From NCBI GenBank assembly GCA_027483285.1, contig JAIXUZ010000355.1:1-6002 (forward strand): DNA of 6,002 nt. The letters are read 5' to 3'. Numbering within the stretch: the stretch's first letter is position 1; every line of letters starts with the position of its first letter. The position numbers and the translations under genes are program-made. Under the pieces are notes generated by a model. That model was not told where the DNA came from. It saw only the letters and a list, made by a program, of their open reading frames with translations, and did no database searches. Positions 1-3,594 of this stretch are shown here, piece by piece. This DNA is from Bacteroidota bacterium. Its GTDB lineage: Bacteria > Bacteroidota > Bacteroidia > CAMBQF01.

Positions 1-312
1 CCAGACGCCACCATTACCGCCCAAGGCCCGAGCAATAGCTGGGTACAAGATGAAAATGAAGTCAATGAAGGCGGAAGTATTTTAGTGAGTTCAAATGGAA
101 GAGGGAAGGTGACCATCCAACAAGACATTGACCCGATAGCCGCCGATGGAAGTCAGGTACTCATCAGAGATGCTTCGGGAAGAATGGTATACGAAGGTCA
201 ATTAGAGGGCCCGCAAACGAGCCTTCAACTCGATGCGCCTTCGGGCGTTTACTTCGTAGAAGTACAGCTCAATGGTCAGGTAGAAGTGAAGAAAATCTTT
301 GTTCAACAATAA
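1..312 (+). CDS. C-terminal end of a T9SS-exported protein (type A sorting domain), 5' truncated by window
   Basis: The frame is open from base 1 to the TAA at 310-312 and gives the last 103 residues of a larger protein whose start lies outside the window. From about residue 26 it reads as a Por-secretion-system C-terminal sorting domain (TIGR04183 type): a beta-rich stretch with 'VLIRDASGRMVYEGQL', then 'LQLDAPSGVYFVEVQLNG' and the usual ending of a short basic-hydrophobic strand, 'VKKIFVQQ'. The 'GVYFVxV' and terminal 'KKI.V' elements are the hallmarks. In this family the domain routes the protein through the outer membrane by the type IX machinery and is then cut off, leaving cargo surface-bound or released. 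The usual 'NP' near the domain start is not obvious here ('SSNGRGKVTI'). What the body of the protein does cannot be told. A GTG at 85 is an internal codon, not a start. The next gene begins 10 bases after the stop, so the two may share a transcript. Confidence 0.88.
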   Translation, partial: PDATITAQGPSNSWVQDENEVNEGGSILVSSNGRGKVTIQQDIDPIAADGSQVLIRDASGRMVYEGQLEGPQTSLQLDAPSGVYFVEVQLNGQVEVKKIFVQQ

Positions 313-322
313 AAAGCGCGTC

Positions 323-496
323 ATGAAAAGCAACCACACCAAAAAGAGCTATCAAGCGCCTCAGGTAGAGCACATCAAGCTTGATACTGAAATTTCATTG
401 GTAATGAATTCCATCCCTGTTCATCCTATGCTACCTCAAAATCCAAATAACGATCCGACAGGTTTTGTGCAGAAAATACTTAGATTTGGTTGGTGA
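323..496 (+). CDS. 57-residue peptide, candidate substrate/precursor of the neighbouring modification genes
   Basis: No characterised family is recognised. ATG at 323 is preferred over an in-frame TTG at 299, which would run back into the upstream gene. The N-terminal half is basic and then amphipathic: 'SYQAPQVEHIKLDTEISLVM' (residues 9-28). This follows a pattern I recall from many short unannotated Bacteroidota peptides (Y-x-x-P-x-V/I-x-x-I-x-L-D-x-E-I-S-L-V-M). The C-terminal half is rich in Pro and Asn ('IPVHPMLPQNPNNDP') and ends in an aromatic tail, 'ILRFGW'. There is no Cys; the hydroxyl residues after position 28 are Ser30 and Thr46. There is no signal peptide or membrane segment. 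The TGA overlaps the next gene's GTG by 4 bp, so the peptide and the S26-like peptidase are translationally coupled. A leader (about 1-28) plus core (about 29-57) reading is inference; a small structural or regulatory protein is the alternative. Confidence 0.7.
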   Translation: MKSNHTKKSYQAPQVEHIKLDTEISLVMNSIPVHPMLPQNPNNDPTGFVQKILRFGW

Positions 497-942
497 AACC
501 CCAACAAACAGATGGATTTTGGCTCGAATGGTGCATAGATGAATTGGCACAGGGTCGGGCGGTTCAGATATTGTCGAATGGTTATAGCATGTGGCCATGT
601 ATTAGACCAAAAGATAACTTGTTGATTTCAGCAGTTCCGTTTAGCTCAGTACAAATAAATGACATCATTGCCTTTCAACGGCAAAACCATATTGTAGTTC
701 ATCGTATTGTTGAGATTTTAGATTCCGATAGCGGAAATGCACTGCGAACTATAGGAGATTCGAATTCTGTAGACGATGAACCGATTGATCGTTCAAATTT
801 TATAGGAAAAGTAAGCGAAGTAAATGGCATTATTGTGCAATCTGTGGCACCATCTCCATTCAAACGAAGGGTATATCGTTTTGTTATATGGAGTTTGACC
901 CTTGTACTTAGGGGCATTCGTTTCTTTAGGCGACTTTTGTAA
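493..942 (+). CDS. S24/S26-family (signal peptidase I-like, SipW/archaeal type) serine peptidase
   Basis: The protein is 149 residues from GTG 493. TTG at 490 is possible, but GTG gives the tight GTGA overlap with the peptide gene. It carries the peptidase S24/S26 core: 'SNGYSMWPCI' with the probable nucleophile Ser32 in the G-x-S-M-x-P box, 'NDIIAF' (56-61) matching the family's GDI/V-I-x-F box, 'HIVVHRIVEI' with His70, and 'IGDSNSVDDEPI' with Asp89 and Asp94/95. His in the 'VHRI' box instead of Lys is the ER/SipW/archaeal signal-peptidase arrangement (Ser-His-Asp), not the Ser-Lys dyad of bacterial LepB. There is no N-terminal membrane anchor. A hydrophobic stretch near the C-terminus (about 127-145, flanked by Arg and Lys) could be the only membrane segment or an amphipathic helix. 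Small S26-like proteins of this kind occur beside peptide-modification cassettes. A role in trimming the upstream peptide is inferred from coupling, not shown. It ends in a 17-bp convergent overlap with the nucleotidyltransferase gene. Confidence 0.83.
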   Translation: MKPQQTDGFWLEWCIDELAQGRAVQILSNGYSMWPCIRPKDNLLISAVPFSSVQINDIIAFQRQNHIVVHRIVEILDSDSGNALRTIGDSNSVDDEPIDRSNFIGKVSEVNGIIVQSVAPSPFKRRVYRFVIWSLTLVLRGIRFFRRLL

Positions 943-2023
943 GTAATTTGAAAAATCTTTTACTCCATAAGATCCAGTAACTATTTTGTCCGAAGTAATA
1001 TTTCAAATAGGAATAATCGGGAAAAATGCTTTTCCAAAATAATGGGATACGAAGCCAGTTAGGTGTGGTTCGCCTAATAGAATTGCGTATTTTTTGTTTT
1101 ACTCGAGCTGGATAAGGTAAAGCATTTCCAGAGAGGTAAGCATAAAATTGATTTGTAAATTCTGAATTATCTTGGGACAAATCAACTTGCTCAATAAACC
1201 GTTGAATAGTTTTTATTTCTTTTAATGCATTCCAACTAGAGGCAAGTTCATCTATGCCATTTAAACAACTATAAAAGTGATTTTCAATCAATAAACTCGG
1301 TTTAAAATGTGGCCCGTAATATAAGTCCTTGAAAAGATGCAGGTAAAAATGAACGGCAGCAGCTTTTTTTTCTAAAACAAAGACTTGATGATTGTCAATA
1401 AGTGTTCGATTGAGTAATAAACTATTTATATCGATTTGATAAGGCTCATCCTCAGTGAAAAGGCAAACGTGAACATCGAAGTAAATTTGTCCTTTTTGAG
1501 CCTGAAGTGGGGTATGTTGTTTTTGATACCGCTCATGCCACTTTGATTTATAAACATATCGCGTGGTGCTATAACCCATTTGCTCAAAAAATGCTTGGAC
1601 TTGGTCCAGGTCTTTGGCGTCAATGAGCAGGTCAATATCAGAAATTTGTCGTTCTTTGAGTGAGCTGCCAAAGCGAAAGTGAAGGTCCCAGCCTTTGAGG
1701 AGTGCGTACGGGATTTTTGCCCGATCTAATTGCGGTACAAATTCGAGAATAGCCTCTCTTAAAAAGCTAGAATGCAACTGTATTTTACGCTGATACCCCC
1801 TGATTTGATCATCCACAAAAGTCGGGAAGTATTGGCGGCCAATTTCTGGGTAAGGAAGTAGATAGCCGGCTAAATTGGTGGCGATGGCGCGTTCTAAAAA
1901 ATAGGTCCAGTTGAATGAAGACGTGATTTGCTTGAGTATAGTTTCATAGCTGAGCTCGTCTATTTTTGGTTTTGTTAGACGAAGAAGCGTTTCTAGTTCC
2001 TTTGGTAAACTTTGCTTACTCAT
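926..2023 (-). CDS. NTP_transf_5-type nucleotidyltransferase family protein
   Basis: The protein is 365 residues from the ATG at 2023-2021. A longer frame (from 2137) would overlap the kinase gene by over 120 bp; the chosen start overlaps its stop by 8 bp, consistent with coupling. The diagnostic core is residues 105-135: 'PYALLKGWDLHFRF', then Arg125 and 'SDIDLLID', with Asp129 and Asp131 as the likely metal-binding D-x-D. A later 'FDVHVCLF' (182-189) provides the family's D-x-H motif. The first 100 residues look helical and include 'NWTYFLERAIATNLAGYL'. This matches the uncharacterised nucleotidyltransferase family PF14907 (NTP_transf_5), of the Pol-beta fold. Its members are known from lasso-peptide clusters and from the PqqD/HPrK-related cassette, and their substrate is unsettled. 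Here it is the last gene of the minus-strand operon. Its 3' half is markedly AT-rich (16 G+C in bases 1381-1440) compared with the kinase gene. The C-terminal 60 residues are rich in Tyr, Trp, Lys and Arg. Confidence 0.85.
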   Translation of the reverse strand: MSKQSLPKELETLLRLTKPKIDELSYETILKQITSSFNWTYFLERAIATNLAGYLLPYPEIGRQYFPTFVDDQIRGYQRKIQLHSSFLREAILEFVPQLDRAKIPYALLKGWDLHFRFGSSLKERQISDIDLLIDAKDLDQVQAFFEQMGYSTTRYVYKSKWHERYQKQHTPLQAQKGQIYFDVHVCLFTEDEPYQIDINSLLLNRTLIDNHQVFVLEKKAAAVHFYLHLFKDLYYGPHFKPSLLIENHFYSCLNGIDELASSWNALKEIKTIQRFIEQVDLSQDNSEFTNQFYAYLSGNALPYPARVKQKIRNSIRRTTPNWLRIPLFWKSIFPDYSYLKYYFGQNSYWILWSKRFFKLLTKVA

Positions 2024-2885
2024 TTGAACGGATAAAGTCAATAATGGCATCGGTTGGTACCACGCCCAATTTGGCAATGGGGAGTTCTGTAACGAGTTTT
2101 TCGGCGAGGTTGCTGTGGTGCAGGAGGTGTTGTGCATCGTAGCCGTGGTGAATGGTATAGGCCAAAACGGTTGCGAGCGCTTTTGCTCCGCTTAATGGTT
2201 CAAGTGAATTGGTTGGGCTGTGAAAAGGAAAATAGACCTGATGCAATGCGCAAGACTTGTTTTGATCTGAATAGTACATGGGTGTATTGAACATTTGCCA
2301 GGTGCCGTTGCTGAGGCGTTTGAGCAACAGGCGGTCATCATTGATCACTTGCGCGCCGTTGCCAGCCCAAATTTGCGCCATGGTACTTTTGCCCACGCCG
2401 CTGAAACCCGAAAAAATGCGCCCATGCGTGCCATCAAAAACACCAGAGGCGTGCACGAGCAAAAGTGGTTCTTCGGTACTCAATACATACCACAAGAGCG
2501 GCGCCATGGGATAGGCGAGGGGATTGAGTACGTCTTCCGCTTCATGCGTACTTTTTTCAGCATGGATTTGCCAAGTTCTGGTGTCTGCATTATAAAATGC
2601 TTGCTGTTGCAGTGCGCCAGTCTCTGGATGGTACACCAAGAAAAGCCTTTGGTCTTGGTAAGGATAAATTTCCCAAAGAAGTTGATTTCCATTTTTTGCT
2701 TGATAAAGCGCTTTGTTTGGTGCCAAATCTTGGAAGCCTTCATGAAAATTGAGTTGAACGTCTGTTTGGTGCTGTGGTTGGTCTAGAAAATTTTCGAAAC
2801 CTACTTCAAAGACCAATGGATAAGTGCTTTCGTTAGTTAACCCAAAGTGGTATCCGGCAACACTAATACACCCTGCTGCATTCAT
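2016..2885 (-). CDS. HPr kinase-related P-loop protein (HprK-rel type serine kinase)
   Basis: The protein is 289 residues from the ATG at 2885-2883, which forms an ATGA overlap with the PqqD-like stop. A TTG at 2894 is the less likely alternative. The N-terminal ~120 residues are a beta-rich domain of unknown role. The kinase part follows: 'LLVHASGV' with His145 aligned to the conserved His of the HPrK 'HATxV' box, a Walker A 'GFSGVGKST' (160-168, Lys166), and 'INDDRLLL' with Asp183-Asp184 corresponding to the HPrK A-D-D motif. A helical C-terminal region (231-287) includes 'LEPLSGAKALATVLAY' and ends 'VPTDAIIDFIRSN'. True HPr kinases phosphorylate a Ser of HPr in the phosphotransferase system; these short relatives do not sit with such genes. 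In the paeninodin lasso-peptide cluster a relative phosphorylates a C-terminal Ser of the precursor. The pairing with the PqqD-like and nucleotidyltransferase genes fits the HPr-rel-A type cassette. The target here is unknown; the 57-residue peptide is a candidate. The gene is much more GC-rich than its downstream partner (35 of 60 in 2341-2400). Confidence 0.87.
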   Translation of the reverse strand: MNAAGCISVAGYHFGLTNESTYPLVFEVGFENFLDQPQHQTDVQLNFHEGFQDLAPNKALYQAKNGNQLLWEIYPYQDQRLFLVYHPETGALQQQAFYNADTRTWQIHAEKSTHEAEDVLNPLAYPMAPLLWYVLSTEEPLLLVHASGVFDGTHGRIFSGFSGVGKSTMAQIWAGNGAQVINDDRLLLKRLSNGTWQMFNTPMYYSDQNKSCALHQVYFPFHSPTNSLEPLSGAKALATVLAYTIHHGYDAQHLLHHSNLAEKLVTELPIAKLGVVPTDAIIDFIRSNE

Positions 2886-3169
2886 TTTGCACAAGTATAC
2901 TGATGCAGTTCAGGGATGAATTGGGCTAAATCTTGCTCAATTTGTGCCGAGGGTGCATCGAATTCATTGAAAATTGCTTCTTGGAGGGCCTCCAAAGAGC
3001 AGTCCTCATTGATTTGCTCCCAAATAAACGCACCCAACTCATTGAGCACCAAATACTGATTGAAATCAGCAACATTGTCTTTGAGCGGAATCAGCAGGAG
3101 TTCATGGCCCGTATTTTTACAGACGAAGTGCGGTTTTCTTTGGTTGATTTCTTGGAGCAAGGTGTTCAT
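2882..3169 (-). CDS. PqqD-like peptide-binding protein (RiPP recognition element)
   Basis: The protein is 95 residues and starts at the ATG 3169-3167. It shows the PqqD signature: a short beta-rich N-terminus ('HELLLIPLKDN', about 22-32), 'YLVLNELGAFIWEQI' (39-53, the strongly conserved L-N-x-x-G/A-x-x-I-W box), then the winged-helix part 'CSLEALQEAIFNEFDAP' (57-73) and the final helix 'IEQDLAQFIPELHQY' (77-91). PqqD domains bind the leader of ribosomal peptides and present it to a modifying enzyme. Small stand-alone relatives beside HPrK-related kinases are annotated as PqqD-family peptide chaperones. It is the first gene of the minus-strand operon, with the ATGA overlap to the kinase gene supporting tight stoichiometry. 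Its promoter must lie in the 76-bp divergent gap, next to two inverted repeats. The peptide it binds is unknown; the only small peptide gene in the window is at 323-496. Confidence 0.88.
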   Translation of the reverse strand: MNTLLQEINQRKPHFVCKNTGHELLLIPLKDNVADFNQYLVLNELGAFIWEQINEDCSLEALQEAIFNEFDAPSAQIEQDLAQFIPELHQYTCAK

Positions 3170-3176
3170 TTTATAA

Positions 3177-3189
3177 AATTAGCCTAATT
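3177..3189. promoter_or_regulatory. Short AT-rich dyad upstream of the PqqD-like gene
   Basis: AATTAG and CTAATT form perfect 6-bp arms around a single C, 7 bases upstream of the PqqD-like ATG. Its centre is about 21.5 bp, two helical turns, from the centre of the 14-bp palindrome at 3198-3211. An AT-rich dyad this short can arise by chance; it could also be part of the promoter or a second binding site. Confidence 0.25.
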
Positions 3190-3197
3190 ATCAAAAA

Positions 3198-3211
3198 CGG
3201 CATATATGCCG
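3198..3211. promoter_or_regulatory. Perfect 14-bp palindrome, candidate operator between divergent genes
   Basis: CGGCATATATGCCG is perfectly self-complementary and lies between the starts of the PqqD-like gene (28 bases away) and the XRE-type regulator gene (34 bases away). Two-fold symmetric sites of this length in a divergent promoter region are typical targets of dimeric helix-turn-helix proteins, and the adjacent regulator is the obvious candidate. It could control both its own gene and the minus-strand operon. Binding is inferred only. No full Bacteroidota promoter (TTTG - about 19 - TAnnTTTG) could be made out in the gap. Confidence 0.45.
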
Positions 3212-3245
3212 ATGATTCTTTTTATGAAGCACCGATTTTTAAGGG

Positions 3246-3485
3246 ATGTCCCAAGAGCTGCTGCAAAAAATTGCTTGTGAACTAAACAAGCGTTACAAAG
3301 AGAGGTATCTAACCAAGTTAGAATTTTCTTATGAAGCTAATGTTGATGAAAAAACAATTCGCCGCATTTTGAATGGAAATCAAAATATTTCAATTCTGCT
3401 GCTTCACAACATATGCAATGCTCTTGATATCTCTATTTACGAGTTATTTCAAAGTATAGAATTAGATCAAGAACAACAAAGCTAA
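3246..3485 (+). CDS. Small XRE-type helix-turn-helix regulator
   Basis: The protein is 79 residues. The ATG at 3246 is the first possible start, because an in-frame TAA lies at 3240-3242. The whole protein is essentially one Cro/C1-type DNA-binding domain: 'LTKLEFSYEANVDEKTIRRI' (22-41) gives helices 2 and 3 of the motif with 'DEKTIRRILNGN' as recognition helix. 'ISILLLHNICNALDISIYEL' (48-67) completes the five-helix fold with the usual L-x-x-I-x-x-A-L-x-I-x-x-x-x-L-F pattern. There is no ligand-binding or protease domain, so it acts as a simple repressor or activator, presumably dimeric. It is divergent from the PqqD-like operon across a gap with a perfect palindrome, which suggests local control and autoregulation. 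The gene is AT-rich (17 G+C in 3301-3360), unlike the following secreted-protein gene. An antitoxin role is conceivable, but no toxin is adjacent. Confidence 0.8.
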   Translation: MSQELLQKIACELNKRYKERYLTKLEFSYEANVDEKTIRRILNGNQNISILLLHNICNALDISIYELFQSIELDQEQQS

Positions 3486-3570
3486 GCGTTCTTAGATACC
3501 ATTCTTTACCAAGCGTTAATGATGTAAATGATTGCTTTTTTTATATAAACAATGCCGCAGCACATGGGGG

Positions 3571-3578
3571 TAATTTTG
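3571..3578 (+). promoter_or_regulatory. Possible Bacteroidota -7 promoter element (TAnnTTTG)
   Basis: TAATTTTG fits the Bacteroidota -7 consensus TAnnTTTG exactly and ends 16 bases before the ATG of the large secreted-protein gene, in the 109-bp gap after the regulator gene. No matching TTTG was found about 19-21 bases upstream, so this is half a promoter by sequence. The rest of the gap holds a run of seven T (from 3535) and a weak 5-bp hairpin at 3482-3495, and no convincing terminator. Confidence 0.35.
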
Positions 3579-3594
3579 AAAGAAATCAATCGAT

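Noticed and set aside
2024..2137. A 38-residue N-terminal extension of the nucleotidyltransferase
   Set aside because: It would lie inside the kinase coding sequence, and its composition (Thr, Ser, Pro, Trp) does not look like the family. The ATG at 2023 gives a typical short operon overlap.
2295..2786. A 163-codon open frame on the plus strand opposite the kinase gene
   Set aside because: It lies wholly antisense to a gene with clear Walker A and D-D motifs, and its translation shows no recognisable family. Shorter antisense or out-of-frame stretches at 699-917, 1426-1671, 2278-2514, 2480-2743, 2933-3187, 3789-3971, 4312-4715, 5066-5343 and 5387-5659 are shadows for the same reason.
323..3169. 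A lasso-peptide gene cluster, suggested by PqqD-like, HPrK-related and NTP_transf_5 genes
   Set aside because: No asparagine-synthetase-like cyclase and no transglutaminase-like leader protease is present in the window. The kinase plus nucleotidyltransferase plus PqqD-like trio also occurs without them.
926..3485. Toxin-antitoxin pair (nucleotidyltransferase with an XRE-type antitoxin)
   Set aside because: The nucleotidyltransferase is of the NTP_transf_5 type, and it is separated from the regulator by two genes and transcribed in the opposite direction. The overlaps tie it to the kinase instead.
3482..3495. CTAAG-CGTT-CTTAG hairpin after the regulator gene as a terminator
   Set aside because: The stem is only 5 bp, AT-rich, overlaps the stop codon and has no T-run directly after it.
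3484..3517. Direct repeat AAGCGTT at 3484-3490 and 3511-3517
   Set aside because: It is seven bases, two copies only, with no link to a gene start or mobile element; chance is sufficient.
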